This document shows positions 47,901-58,687 of a stretch of 64,000 bases of DNA, in pieces (the stretch's first letter is position 1; each line of letters begins with the position of its first letter). The DNA comes from Leptodactylus fallax (taxonomy: Eukaryota > Chordata > Amphibia > Anura > Leptodactylidae). The position numbers were made by a program, and so were the translations under genes. The notes below the pieces were generated by a model. That model was not told the DNA's origin. It searched no databases and saw nothing but the letters and a program-made list of their open reading frames with translations. The stretch covers positions 164,513 through 228,512 of the forward strand of contig CAMRHE010001087.1 of the NCBI GenBank assembly GCA_947044405.1, given 5' to 3'.

Positions 47901-49878
47901 GCGGTGATTCTCGCATTGGATGCCGAAAAGACGTTTGACCGCATTTGCTGGTCGTATGCCTTCTTGGTGCTTAAAAACATGGGGTTTGCAGGAGCTATAT
48001 TAAGAGCAGTCGAGGCGCTGTACTCTGCACCATCTGCAAGAGTATTCACTAATGGGGTAGTGTCAGATCCCTTTTTAATAACGAACGGAACTAGACAGGG
48101 GTGCCCCCTTTCGCCATTGATATTTGTTCTTTCAATGGAACCACTGGCCCAGATACTTAGACCCAGAGGTAGGGGACATTGATATACGGGACAGAACTCA
48201 TCTCATATCACTGTATGCAGATGATATCATTCTTACTCTGTCCAAACCACGAGAGTCCATTCCCCGACTTATGGAGATCATTGCCAACTTCGGACACTTA
48301 TCATTTTATAAATTAAATATGGCCAAATCACAAGACATATCTTTACATATCCCTCCTTTATTGCTTCAATCCCTACAAGCGAAATATGACTTTGACTGGA
48401 GGAAAGATGGCGTTCAGTATCTGGGGATGCAGGTGACACCTTCCACAGGGGCCCTATATAGAAATAATTATACACCTATGTTGAAAACATTACAGGACGA
48501 GATGGAGCGAATGTCCAAAATAGACGTGTCTTGGATGGGACGCGTCGCAGCCTTTAAGATGCTATTACTGCCTAGACTACTATATCTATTTCGCACACTC
48601 CCGATTTCCGTCCCAGTTTCGTTTTTCGAACCCATGCAAAGGGCGATCTCAAAATTCATATGGAATGGGAAGAGACCCAGAGTCAACAAAAGCTTCCTAT
48701 TTAAACAAAAAGAGGCGGGAGGACTGGGAGTACCAGTGGTAAGGAATTACTACATAGCGTCCTTAGTTACACAGTGTGCTAGATGGAGATCAGCTGACAC
48801 CTCGGTTCCTTGGATACATATAGAACAATCGTATATATATCCCTTAAGATTGGAGGATACCTTGTGGGCGCCCTTCTGGAATTTTCCTATGCCTGAGTTC
48901 TTGTCCCCAGTCATGCAAGCAGCATGGTCTGCATGGAAGCTACTTCACTGGAAAACAAATCCTACCAGCCACTTTCATGCCTCAGAGATGCCTTTATCAC
49001 TTATGGCCTGGGCAATAGGGGACCTCGTAATTTCGGAGTGGGAAGCGAAGGGGATTACACAGGTCTCCCACTTACAGTCAAATAACAAACAATTTTTATC
49101 ATTTACATACCTCACACGAAAATTTGGAATTCAGAGGGGTGATTTCCTTAAATACTCCCAGATATGGCACTTTATATCCAAAAACCCGGTATCGAAACTA
49201 CCCCACAATAATGCGATATTCACATGGTTGTCGACTAAGATGACGGGACTACGGTTTCTATATGATAAGATGGATGGAGTGGCGACCTTTACTAGATCTG
49301 CACCATTCCGTTGTTGGGAGAGAGATTTAGGAAGAGTTATTACTTCGGAAGAGTGGGAACGATCAATTAAATTAAGTCACGCGTCTTTAAAATGTAGCAC
49401 CCACATAGAAACAGCTATGAAAATTACTTTAAGATGGTACCGAACCCCATCCACTTTACAACTGGTGTAGCCTTCCGTATCTGGGAGTTGCTGGAGAGGA
49501 TGTGGAGAGAAAGGGACCCTGCTTCATATATTGGGACAATGCCCCATAATTTGTGGATATTGGGAAAGGGTCTTCGACATGATATCGAAAATATTTAATT
49601 TCCGCCTCCCCTACACCTCACCTCTAGCCATCCTATTAATTGAAATTCCCGAGGAGTTGAACAAATATAAAAAACTCCTATGTAAAATCTTGACTATAGC
49701 CAAATTAATGTTGGTACAAAGATGGAAATCAATGACCCCCCCCCCGTCTGACACCACATTGTTGCAAGCTATTAACAATACATACACCTACGAGAGGGTA
49801 ATTGCACTGGGAAATGACTCCCATCATAGCTTCAACAATATATGGGACGCATGGATTAATTCTCGATTTGTAGCATAA
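44920..49878 (+). pseudogene. L1-clade ORF2 (endonuclease-reverse transcriptase), broken
   Basis: The frame starts MVLKIMSVNVRGLNSPQKRA. The APE-like endonuclease (44920-45616) has VQETHL, MMGDFN and SDHAP. A foldback element interrupts the frame at 45617-46815; the frame after it is exactly the continuation of the one before. The reverse transcriptase follows with KSPGPDG, QNFRPISLLN, GTRQGCPLSPL and, after a frameshift near 48160, YADDIIL. A TAG at 49468-49470 precedes the C-terminal CWRGCG...LLHILGQCP knuckle. Three lesions in all: the insertion, one frameshift and one stop. Confidence 0.93.
45617..46815. mobile_element. 1.2-kb foldback, Harbinger-like element nested in L1 ORF2
   Basis: The left end reads AGCGTTCACACTACCGTTGG and the right end CCAATGGTAGTGTGAACCCT, with TAAGGG on both sides (45611-45616 and 46816-46821). 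If the target is only TAA, the termini become GGGAGCGTTCACAC-like. Arms of about 150 bp (46060-46210 and 46525-46690) are inverted copies around a core with three reiterated 'ggcgttcctcacagc...cgtcatc' hairpins. The outer zones carry many copies of TGTCCGTT. No protein is encoded. Confidence 0.88.
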
Positions 49879-50856
49879 GGGGAACCATGAGGTATATGAA
49901 CACCGGTCTTGGGTATCGCATTGGGTGTGGAGCATGGAGGCGGGAAGGAACATAGGAGAAGATCGTCTCAAATATGTTTCACGATAACCCCAGAAAAGTG
50001 CCCAAATGTTAATGTTATTGTTATGTTTATAGCATATGTAATCTTTATCCTTTGTCTATTGGTATACAATTCAGGAAAATATACCCTGAACAAATTTACT
50101 CAGAATGAAAATCGCAATGTATGTCAATAATGTTCTTGTATTTTTTTGTGTTTATCTTGAAACCCAAATAAAAATTATTGAAACTAAAAAGTGTCTCTGC
50201 AATTCACAGAAATATTCGGTTCCCACATGACTAGTACACTAGGTCCCACAAAATAGTCAAGTAATCTCATTGGGAAGCTTTATGCATAGAGTGTGTGAAT
50301 AATATCAACACAGTGGTGTAGATCAATTTGTAGTAGGGCTCTTCTAATATATGAAATCTATTATCTACACCACTGTGTTTAAAATTAGTGGGAAACAAAA
50401 CGTAGCAACCATTCACGTTGTGATTTTCATTCATAAAAAGCCCTCTGGAGTATGATGGACTGCTATGGGCTCTGCTTCTCCTTTGCTTGGTGATCTAATA
50501 TGGAGGTATTGACTGTGACGGTAGCAATTATATGAGAGCATTGACTGTGATTGGCAAATACATGACCATAGCAGATACATGACTTGTCATCTATTACTAG
50601 AACTGTTTAGGGGGACACTGTAGCTGGAGGTGTTATGGAGAGCTGCCTGCTACTGCTATGGGGACACTGATACCAGGTGATCTAGTTTCATTTTCAGATA
50701 AATTATTTATCAACTTAGTAAAGTCAAAAGATTACATTGGTGGAAACTCTTCAACTGAGACCACCACTGAGCTTGATGGAGTACACAACAATCTTCAACC
50801 TACATGGGTCCCGAAAAAAAAAATTCTTAACTGATGAGTATTTGTGTTATTTCCAG

Positions 50857-50964
50857 GCACAAAGATGTCTATACATGGACGAATCCCACCTGCTGTGTAC
50901 ACAATGTCATCATTGGAAAACTGTGGATAGAACAGTACGGCACAGTGGAGATTGTAAACCACAG
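50857..50964 (+). CDS. osbpl2: osbpl2 coding exon 7
   Basis: Acceptor after tttgtgttatttccag and donor gtaaca, a weaker donor. It encodes KHKDVYTWTNPTCCVHNVII and GKLWIEQYGTVEIVNH, matching the ORD core of ORP2. Length 108 bp, phase 2 in and out. Confidence 0.97.
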
Positions 50965-51138
50965 GTAACAACACTGTACTCCTACAAGACAATACATCAT
51001 CTGAAAGCTGTTTGTTTATTCACTTCATTAGAACTAAGCTGTAATACCAGGCATAGTCCATAGATAAGATTTGCACTGTTTCTAGAGAAAAATGTCTACT
51101 TTATATTTGTTGCATTATTTAGTTTGTGTTTATTCCAG

Positions 51139-51228
51139 CACTGGAGAGAAGTGTGTCCTGAGCTTCAAGCCCTGTGGTCTATTTGGGAAGGAGCTGCACA
51201 GAGTAGAAGGTCATATCCAGGATAAGAA
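51139..51228 (+). CDS. osbpl2: osbpl2 coding exon 8
   Basis: It follows a 174-bp intron. Acceptor after tgtgtttattccag and donor gtaagt. It encodes STGEKCVLSFKPCGLFGKEL and HRVEGHIQDK, as in ORP2. Length 90 bp, phase 2 at both ends. A Tc1-like transposon lies only 75 bp downstream of its donor, behind a TA microsatellite. Confidence 0.97.
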
Positions 51229-51257
51229 GTAAGTGCCATTGTCTTTATTTTCTCCTT

Positions 51258-51260
<3 letters not shown>

Positions 51261-51303
<43 letters not shown>
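51261..51303. repeat. (AT)n microsatellite
   Basis: An uninterrupted AT run of about 43 bp that abuts the left terminus of the Tc1 copy B. Confidence 0.95.
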
Positions 51304-51304
<1 letters not shown>

Positions 51305-52945
51305 TGTGCCTTGCGAAAGTATTCGGCCCCCCTTGAACTTTTCAACCTTTTGCCACATTTCAGGCTTCAAACATAAGGATATAAAATTTAAATTTTTTGG
51401 TGAAGAATCAACAAGTGAGACACAATTGTGAAGTGGAACGAAATTTATTGGTTATTTTAAACTTTTGTAAAAAATAAAAAACTGAAAAGTGGGGCGTGCA
51501 ATATTATTTGGCCCATTTACTTTCAGTGCAGCAAACTCACTCCAGAAGTTGAGTGAGGATCTCTGAATGATCCAATGTTGTCCTAAATGACTGATGATGA
51601 TAAATATAATCCACCAGTGTGTAATCAAGTCTCCGTATAAATGCACCTGCTCTGTGATAGGCTCAGGGTTCTGTTTAAAGCGCAGAGAGCATCATGAAGA
51701 CCAAGGAACACACCGGGCAGGTCCGTGATACTGTTGTGGAGAAGTTTAAAGCCGGATTTGGATACAAAAATATTTTCCAAACTTTAAACATCCCAAGGAG
51801 CACTATGCAAGCGATCATATTGAAATGGAAGGAGTATCAGACCACTGCAAATCTACCAAGACCCAGCCGTCCCTCTAAATTTTCATCTCAAACAAGGAGA
51901 AGACTGATCAGAGATGCAGCCAAGAGGCCTATGATCACTCTGGATGAACTGCAGAGATCTACAGCTGAGGTGGGAGAGTCTGTCCATAGGACAACAATCA
52001 GTCGTACATTGCACAAATCTGGCCTTTATAGAAGAGTGGCAAGAAGAATGCCATTTCTCAAAGATATCCATAAAAAGTCTTGTTTAAAGTTTGCCACAAG
52101 CCACCTGGGAGACACACCAAACATGTGGAAGGTGTGCTCTGGTCAGAAGGTGCTCTGGTCAGATGAAACCAAAATTGAACTTTTTGGCCACAATGCAAAA
52201 CAATATGTTTGGCTTAAAAGCAACACAGCTCATCACCCTGAACACATCATCCCCACTGTCAAACATGGTGGTGGCAGCATCATGGTTTGGGCCTGCTTTT
52301 CTTCAGCAGGGACAGAAAAGATGGTTAAAATTGATGGGAAGATGGATGGAGCCAAATACAGGACCATTCTGGAAGAGAACCTGTTGGAGTCTGCAAAAGA
52401 CCTGAGACTGGGACGGAGATTTATCTTCCAACAAGACAATGATCCCAAACATAAAGCAAAATTTACAATGGAATGGTTCACAAATAAACGTATCCAGGTG
52501 TTAGAATGGCCAAGTCAAAGTCCAGACCTGAATCCAATCGAGAATCTGTGGAAAGAGCTGAAAACTGCCGTTCACAAACACTCTCCATCCAACCTCACTG
52601 AGCTCGGGCTGTTTTCCAAGGAAGAATGGGCAAGAATTTCAATCTCTCCATGTGCAAAACTGATAGAAACATACCCCAAGCGACTTGCAGCTGTAATTGC
52701 AGCAAAAGGTGGCGCTACAAAGTATTAACTTAAGGGGGCCGAATAATTTGGCACACCCCACTTTTCAGTTTTTTATTTTTTACAAAAGTTTAAAATATCC
52801 AATAAATTTCCTTCCACTTCACGATTGTGTCCCACTTGTTGATTCTTCACCAAAAAATTAAAATTTTATATCCTTATGTTTGAAGCCTGAAATGTGGCAA
52901 AAGGTTGAAAAGCTCAAGGGGGACGAATACTTTCGCAAGGCACTG
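51304..52945 (+). mobile_element. Tc1-like DNA transposon, copy B
   Basis: Sister of copy A in the opposite orientation. The left end is CTGTGCCTTGCGAAAG, with one mismatch to the usual CAGTGCC, and the right end is CGCAAGGCACTG. TA lies on both sides (51302-51303 and 52946-52947). The inverted repeats are about 210 bp. It is inserted in a TA microsatellite in the intron after coding exon 8 of osbpl2. Confidence 0.95.
51694..52728 (+). CDS. Tc1-like transposase, open frame of 344 codons
   Basis: The frame starts MKTKEHTGQVRDTVVEKFKA and is uninterrupted to GGATKY. Two helix-turn-helix motifs and a PRPSRP hook (near residue 55) make up the DNA-binding half. The catalytic acids are Asp157 (WSDETK), Asp248 (QQDNDPKH) and Glu283 (PIENLW), in DD34E spacing. 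An 18-bp tandem duplication (gtgctctggtcagaag twice, 52131-52162) adds six residues (CSGQKV-like) just before WSDETK; copy A lacks it. The frame is complete, but the insertion next to the first catalytic Asp could abolish activity. Confidence 0.93.
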   Translation: MKTKEHTGQVRDTVVEKFKAGFGYKNIFQTLNIPRSTMQAIILKWKEYQTTANLPRPSRPSKFSSQTRRRLIRDAAKRPMITLDELQRSTAEVGESVHRTTISRTLHKSGLYRRVARRMPFLKDIHKKSCLKFATSHLGDTPNMWKVCSGQKVLWSDETKIELFGHNAKQYVWLKSNTAHHPEHIIPTVKHGGGSIMVWACFSSAGTEKMVKIDGKMDGAKYRTILEENLLESAKDLRLGRRFIFQQDNDPKHKAKFTMEWFTNKRIQVLEWPSQSPDLNPIENLWKELKTAVHKHSPSNLTELGLFSKEEWARISISPCAKLIETYPKRLAAVIAAKGGATKY

Positions 52946-52960
52946 TATATATATCACAGA

Positions 52961-53009
<49 letters not shown>

Positions 53010-53018
53010 CTATCTATC
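52961..53018. repeat. (TATC)n microsatellite
   Basis: About fourteen tetranucleotide units, starting 13 bp after the TA target site of the Tc1 copy B. Confidence 0.95.
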
Positions 53019-53307
53019 AATATCTTGTGAGAGACTAGGAACCCACTTGGTCCCCAGTTGCAGCCAGATTTAGAAGAAGTAACTGTGCATATCTGTGGCC
53101 AACTTCACTGAAGCTTTTAAGGGTTTTGGAGATGAGGCATGCGTGGCCACCTCTCCTGGACACAATGCATACATGACTATCTCTTGCAGGCTAGATAACA
53201 AGGGTGGGTGGTAGAGCCCTAGGGCACATGCTTCCTTATTATCCAAGCATGACTTTGCACCTAGAATACAGATTGGCTGAAGTAACCCACTCCTCAACAT
53301 AAGCATG

Positions 53308-53500
53308 GCTAGGTTCACATCTGCGCCTGGCTCTCCGTTGTTCGGATCCGCTGGGGGACCTGAATGACAGAGAGCCAGACCAATTATAAACAGCTGTTAC
53401 ATGCGGATACTGGATCACCCCATAGATTATAATTTGGTGTCGGCTGTTTTTATACTGAAACTGCCGGAGAGGGACTTTTCGCTCCAGTGATTTCTGCGGC
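53308..53500. repeat. Partial GTTCACA-type MITE
   Basis: The left end, 'ggctaggttcacatctgcgcctgg', resembles the Harbinger-like termini at 28170 and 8380. 'cggatccgctggg' and 'tgcggcggagccgcag' are internal palindromic pieces. The right terminus was not found. Confidence 0.4.
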
Positions 53501-55129
53501 GGAGCCGCAGGCTCATATGCAGAAGTTACCAAAAGATATTTGTAATTTCTTATGATTCTGTCCCTGCAATATAAATCATCTCTCCTTGTATGCATGTCTT
53601 GCTGTTCTTGTACTTGCACACAGCAACCAAAATGAAGGCGAACTTCAGTATAAATCATGAGGTTGGAACAACCTGAGACGTCAGTATAGTAATTGACAGT
53701 GCTGATCACTGACAGTCACTGATCATAGCTGTGTCCTAATGGAGTAGCACTAACAGGCAGCCAGTGCTTAAGAGAATGAAATAGCAGGTATAGCACATAT
53801 GGCGGCTCAGGACCACATTAGGTTCATTGGTTTTCTACAAAACTGGTTCCATCAGTGTGAATTTGGAATTTGGGAAGATCCTGAAGAAAATCCTACACAA
53901 GTATAAGATGAGCATGTATACTTCATGGAAATGTTGCTGCTAGTCAGGTTCAAACCCAGAACCCCAGGATTGTAGGGGAACAGTGCTCGTCACCGAGCCA
54001 TATATTATATTTGTGTTGTTCCCACAGGGCCTGACCCTAAACAAATGTCTATTCACTCACATGCTGGATGTACATCTGTTCTTGGATACTTATTTCAGTA
54101 GAGTCTAGGAGAGGAGTGGATATCCCCAGCTGTTAGAGCTGCTTGCTTCCATGTTTGTTTATGCCAGCATAGATACAAGGCTCTCCAGACACCCCCGGTA
54201 TATTACAACCATAACTGAATTAATTGTTGCAGCTTGGATTTTTCTTCTTTAGAGCCACTGCTTCAATCTGTCTGAGAACTGTAATGGACTCTTAGGAGAC
54301 AGAAGCTTAATCAGTATCGGTGCTGTGCACATCTAACACAAGGCTTTCATGCTGGAAATTTACTATAAAAAGTATTTTAAAACACGGTTGTCCAATATTA
54401 AAAAATGGTTTTGGGAAACTGGGTGACAACCAATATGGCCGCCATTACTGCTCCCACAGGGATTCTTCTCAGGCCTTCCAGTTTGCTGAATGGCAAATCT
54501 GTCTATCTATATAGTCAACTAGATACAGCATAAATCATTTAATATGAACCGGGCCTAGGATAAACTGACAGTACAGTTCTGGTTCATACATCAAATATGC
54601 AATGCAGTAAAACATGAACCTGAATAAAACTTAACTTTTAATGAATAAATAGAAAAGACCAAAGGGCCTGAATATGCCATACACAAAAGACAAAAACAGC
54701 AAATGTCTAAAATAAACGGACATTCGTCTGTCATCAATTTCTGTAGTGCTCACATCCCACACACTGGAAAGAACATGGCTAAATAGCCATCCTTATTCTC
54801 TTTTTGTACATATAAAGTAAGCAAAAAGGAACTGTCTTACCAGTAGTTAATAATGAATAAACCGAGTGAGGATAACTAAAGTTGACCCAAGTCTAAAGCA
54901 AAAGGTCCACTATAGAAGGATGCCACAATTGGACAAGCGTCATTACCCTAAATAACCTCTGCCCTGCATTTTACCCCTCAACCAGAGGAGTCCTTGAGAG
55001 TAGGACAAAACACATTGCAGTGGTTAGTGAGAAGTGGTGTGTACCTAGGGTTCAGTTTATTGTACAGTCCTTGTCAGGGCCAGAGTTACTTATGTGGGGT
55101 GTTTAGGGTACAGCCCAGGACGTAATATA
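53501..55129. other. osbpl2 intron, unassigned
   Basis: No exon, RNA gene or named repeat was recognised. Confidence 0.45.
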
Positions 55130-56052
55130 CAGTAGCTTGCATAAGTATTCATACCCCTTGAACTTTTTCACATTTTGTAACCTTACAACCACAAACGTAA
55201 ATGTATTTTTATTGAGATTTAAAGTGATACATCAACACAAAATAGCTCATAATGGTAAAGTGGAAGGAAAATGATACATGGTTTCCAAATTTTAGTCAAA
55301 TAAAAATCTGAAAAGTGTGATGTGCAAAAGTATTCAGTCCCCCTATATCAATACTTTGTAGAGCCATCTTTCACTGCAATTACAGCTGCAAGTCTTTTGG
55401 GATATGTCTCTACCAGCTTTGCATATCTAGAAACTGAGATTTTTGCCCATTCTTCTTTTCAAAATAGCTCAAGCTCAGCCATATTGGATGGAGAGCATCT
55501 GGGAAAAGCAATTTTCATGTTTTGCCACAGATGCTCAATGGGATTTAGTTCCACTGTAGCTCTGGCTGTATGTTTAGGATGCTCAAAGTTTGGGATATAT
55601 TTTTATAACCTAACCCTGCTTTAAACTTTTCCACAACTTTATTGCTGACCTGTCTGGTGAGTTCCTTGGTCTTTATGATGCGGTTTGTTCACTCGTGTTC
55701 TAACAAACCCTGAGATATTCACAGAACAGGTGTATTTATACTGAGACTAAATTGTGCACAGCTGGACTCTATTAACTAATTAAGTGACTTCTGAAACCAA
55801 TTGATTGCACTGGATTTTATTTAGGGGTATCCGAGTACAGGGGGAAGAATAATTTTGCACCTCGCACTTTTCAGATTTTTATTTGAATAAAATTTTGAAA
55901 ACCATGTATCATTTTCCTTCCACTTCACAATTATCTTCTGTTTTGTGTTGGTTTATCACTTAAAATCTCAATAAAATACAATTAAGTTTGTGGTTGTAAA
56001 GTGACAAAATGTGAAAAAGTTAAAGGGGTATGAACATTTTTGCAAGCCACTG
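55130..56052 (-). mobile_element. Internally deleted Tc1-like element E
   Basis: The ends are CAGTAGCTTGCATAAGTATT and the complementary TTTGCAAGCCACTG, with TA at 55128-55129 and 56053-56054. The inverted repeats (about 200 bp) are well preserved. Inside, minus-strand transposase sequence from the N-terminus (near 55676, KDQGTHQTGQ-type region, opposite ggtctttatgatgcgg) joins sequence from the C-terminal quarter at about 55575, so some 700 bp including the catalytic core are deleted. It could only move with transposase supplied in trans. Confidence 0.88.
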
Positions 56053-56525
56053 TATGTGCAAAAAGAGACTAAAGATGGCTATTTAGCAAGCTAGTGGCCC
56101 ACTCCATGGAAGGCTATGGGAGTTTTATATATTAAAGGAGTTGCTTACTACAGGCAACCCCTATCCATATGCCTTATTAGAGCATATGGACATCGAGGAT
56201 GGAGGTCTATGCTTGGCGCTAGAGCATATGTACCAGCTATAGCAGAAACATGTAAAGCAGAATTCCAGTTGAAATCTAAAAAAATATGCTACTAATGTTA
56301 CTTACTCCTGGATGATGCCTACCTTCTATGCATTCTCTTCATTGCTGGCTATGTTTTAGCTCTGTTACATTAGCTGCAGCGTCTAATACTGAGGTGTGCC
56401 CAAATCCATTTTCTGTCTCATCAATGGCTCAGGCTTTACCTTATTCTCTTCTCCATACTTGATTGGCTGTTGTGTATAAAAAAAAAGAACAAGATTATTA
56501 TTTGTTACTTTTTCCCCCCCCATAG

Positions 56526-56649
56526 TAAAAAGAAACTTTGTATAATATACGGAAAATGGACTGAGTGTTTGTGGAGCATAGATCCTACTACGTATGAAGC
56601 ATATAAAAAGTCTGAGAAGAAAGGAGGCGAACAGAAGAAAAATAAACAG
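56526..56649 (+). CDS. osbpl2: osbpl2 coding exon 9
   Basis: Acceptor after a pyrimidine tract ending ccccccccatag and donor gtgagt. It encodes NKKKLCIIYGKWTECLWSID and PTTYEAYKKSEKKGGEQKKN, ending in Gln328. The KKLxxIYGKWTE block is conserved among ORPs. Length 124 bp, phase 2 to 0. Confidence 0.97.
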
Positions 56650-56831
56650 GTGAGTGATGTAAGCAGTAGTTGGCCTAGACTGGGTCCAGAGACCCTCATT
56701 ATCTGGTCTTATCTTATGGGAGTGGTAAGGCGAGATGTACAAGGCCAGGGTAGGCAGAAAGCATTGTACAGAAATCTAGAGTTCCTACCCCAAATGATAC
56801 CATTGACTGTCTTGTCATTTTGTATCTGCAG

Positions 56832-56960
56832 AATGAGGAATCTGTGAATCCTGAGACTGATGAAGCAGACGATATGCCTGAGATCCAAGAGACTGTGCAA
56901 GTTATAGCTGGCAGTAAACTTCTATGGAGGATCAGTAGTCGACCCCCAAACTCTTCTCAG
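56832..56960 (+). CDS. osbpl2: osbpl2 coding exon 10 (last in window)
   Basis: Acceptor after tttgtatctgcag and donor gttagc. It encodes an acidic linker (NEESVNPETDEADDMPEIQE) followed by TVQVIAGSKLLWRISSRPPN and SSQ, residues 329-371. The next exon should start with the conserved aromatic block of the ORD C-terminus; I found no such exon up to 64000. Phase 0 at both ends. Confidence 0.95.
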
Positions 56961-57221
56961 GTTAGCATAGGGTGCCTAGATTCTGTCCCAGATTTGCTAT
57001 CTGTGAGGCATCAAAAAAGTGTCCTCTGTTGTATCTCAGCTCCTGTGCCTAGCTCACCAAACAGTCCATCTAATTTACTATAACTCATGCCAAAAAACTG
57101 TTCTATCACAAATCTATGGCAGTTCCTGACTGGCATAGATTTGAGATCAGGCGCACCTACATGTGCAAGAATTTTTAAGAGGCTGGGTCCTCTTAGCAAT
57201 TCAGGCTTGTGCCTGACTTAA

Positions 57222-58012
57222 AGGGGTTGTCCGGCATAAACTAAAGTTTTAACACTAAGCTAAACCCCCCCCCCCCCCCTATCTAATTTACTCCCTTAAA
57301 AAAAAAAAAAATGTATATTTACCCATATGCCTGGGTAACATTTTCTGATTTCCTTGTGACGTTCCGTTTCGCTGTTTCCGGAGATGGGAGGTCACTAGTA
57401 CTCCTCTCTCTCTCCACTGTACCCCCCCTCACCATCATACTCACCAATGCTCACATCCTCTTCTTCTGCTGGGCATCGCTTCCTTCACAAGGAATCCGGA
57501 GACTACGCAATAGAGCACCGGCAGAAGTGAAAAGAAGCAGCGTTCTATTGCGCATGCGTGGTAGGCCCACTGCTTCTCTTTGCTTCTGCCGGTGTTCTAT
57601 TGCGCAGGCGCCATCTCCCAGGTATAGGCAGAAGAGGGGACAGCGGCACCAACGAAAGTCATCTCCAGGACAAGAAGACAGGTAAGTATGATGGGGTGGG
57701 GAGGGGGTTGGGGGACTGAGTTAGCTAGGTAGGTAGGGCTAGTAGTCCGCGGGCTAGTTAGGGAAACAGAGGGGGGTTGTGCAGGAGAAAGTGAGAGGGG
57801 GGGATCTGAGTGAACTGCAATGCATCATGGTAGTTGTAGGCTAAGACAGCAGGAAGCTACATATGTAAACAAATGCAGAGGATACCAGGAGCTCCCATAG
57901 AAAGCCAGAAATCACTCAAAACACTGCTAACGGTATTTGGGTGCACTTATTATCCCATTGATAGCACTAACAGACCTTTTTTAAAAATATTTTTTTGCCT
58001 AGAAAACCCCTT
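57222..58012. mobile_element. TTAA-flanked non-autonomous element with internal hairpin
   Basis: TTAA lies at 57218-57221 and 58013-58016. The ends are AGGGGTTGTCCGGC and a decayed GCCTAGAAAACCCCT. Inside, 'caatagagcaccggcagaag' and 'cttctgccggtgttctattg' (about 57509-57603) form a near-perfect inverted repeat. C-, A- and G-runs make the rest low-complexity. No coding capacity. Confidence 0.55.
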
Positions 58013-58016
58013 TTAA

Positions 58017-58489
58017 GAAACCCCTCCTGAGTCTTTTAATTCCTGGGTCATTTCAGTAGTAACTTTTCTTTCATATCTTGTACAAATAGTGTGCATGAGT
58101 TTATAGCGTACCTCGAATTATAAAACCATATAGTATAATAGTATATGTGATTATAAGAAACGTTTTTTTTTTTTGTTTTTTTTTTAATTCCTATGTTATT
58201 TGAATTTTTACATTTTAATCTTTTATACAACATTTTCCAAAAATAGAAATGAATACATGAAAATACCTTATGTGCACTAAAAAGAAATACATAACATGTG
58301 ACTCAGTAAACTGTCCAGAGTCAAGATTTACAAATGAACTGACGACACTTTCACAATTCATGCAGCTAGGCAATGTACAAGTGCAAATGAAGCTTACAAA
58401 GCAAATTTTGAATACATGAACACTGTTACGTGTACTAGCAACGCACAGCACAATGTGTATCAAAGTGTGGTGAAAAGAAAAAAGGGGAG
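58017..58489. other. Unassigned non-coding stretch
   Basis: The sequence lies between the TTAA element and the L1. It contains T-rich runs near 58165-58190 and no gene. Confidence 0.4.
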
Positions 58490-58687
58490 GAGGGAATGTC
58501 AGGAAAAATTTATTTTAAGACGTAAGGAAACCTCAGTTTCAAAGACACCAAGACTTGATCCCTAGTCAGAATTAGAGAGGGAAAGGAGGGGTGAGGTAAG
58601 GGGGAGGGGTCTGAGAATGGAGTGTGTACAGTGGGCGTAACATCTGATGGGATGTGGGGAAGTGCACTAATCGGATCTCGTAAGATC

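Larger units (their letters stand above)
43212..50185 (+). mobile_element. Full-length L1-clade LINE with 15-bp TSD, split by a foldback element
   Basis: The LINE runs from a GC-rich 5' end (ggggggcggagcc) through ORF1 and ORF2 to a short 3' UTR with 'aataaaaattattgaaact'. A perfect 15-bp duplication, aaaaagtgtctctgc, flanks it at 43197-43211 and 50186-50200. The 5' UTR is only about 145 bp. Without the 1.2-kb insertion at 45617-46815 the element is about 5.8 kb. It sits in sense orientation in the intron between coding exons 6 and 7 of osbpl2. Confidence 0.95.
19043..56960 (+). other. osbpl2: osbpl2 gene, oxysterol-binding protein-like 2 (ORP2), 3' end outside window
   Basis: Ten exons with GT-AG junctions and consistent phase encode 371 codons that align along their length with vertebrate OSBPL2/ORP2 as I know it. 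ORP2 is a short ORP without a PH domain. It moves cholesterol and phosphoinositides between membranes at ER contacts with plasma membrane and lipid droplets. The visible protein has an N-terminal FFAT-type motif (EFFDAVT, residues 6-12) and the ORD domain from about residue 66. That domain includes the lid (FSVWSILKK), KPFNPLLGETYE (146-157) and the family signature EQVSHHPP (170-177). Human ORP2 has 480 residues, so about 110 are missing, beyond 64000. Intron lengths run from 83 bp to about 8.8 kb. All long introns hold transposable elements. No in-frame stop or broken splice site was seen, so the gene looks functional. Confidence 0.95.

Noticed and set aside
53239..53709. Open frame of 156 codons on the minus strand
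   Set aside because: It overlaps a partial MITE, has no domain I recognise and lies inside an osbpl2 intron.
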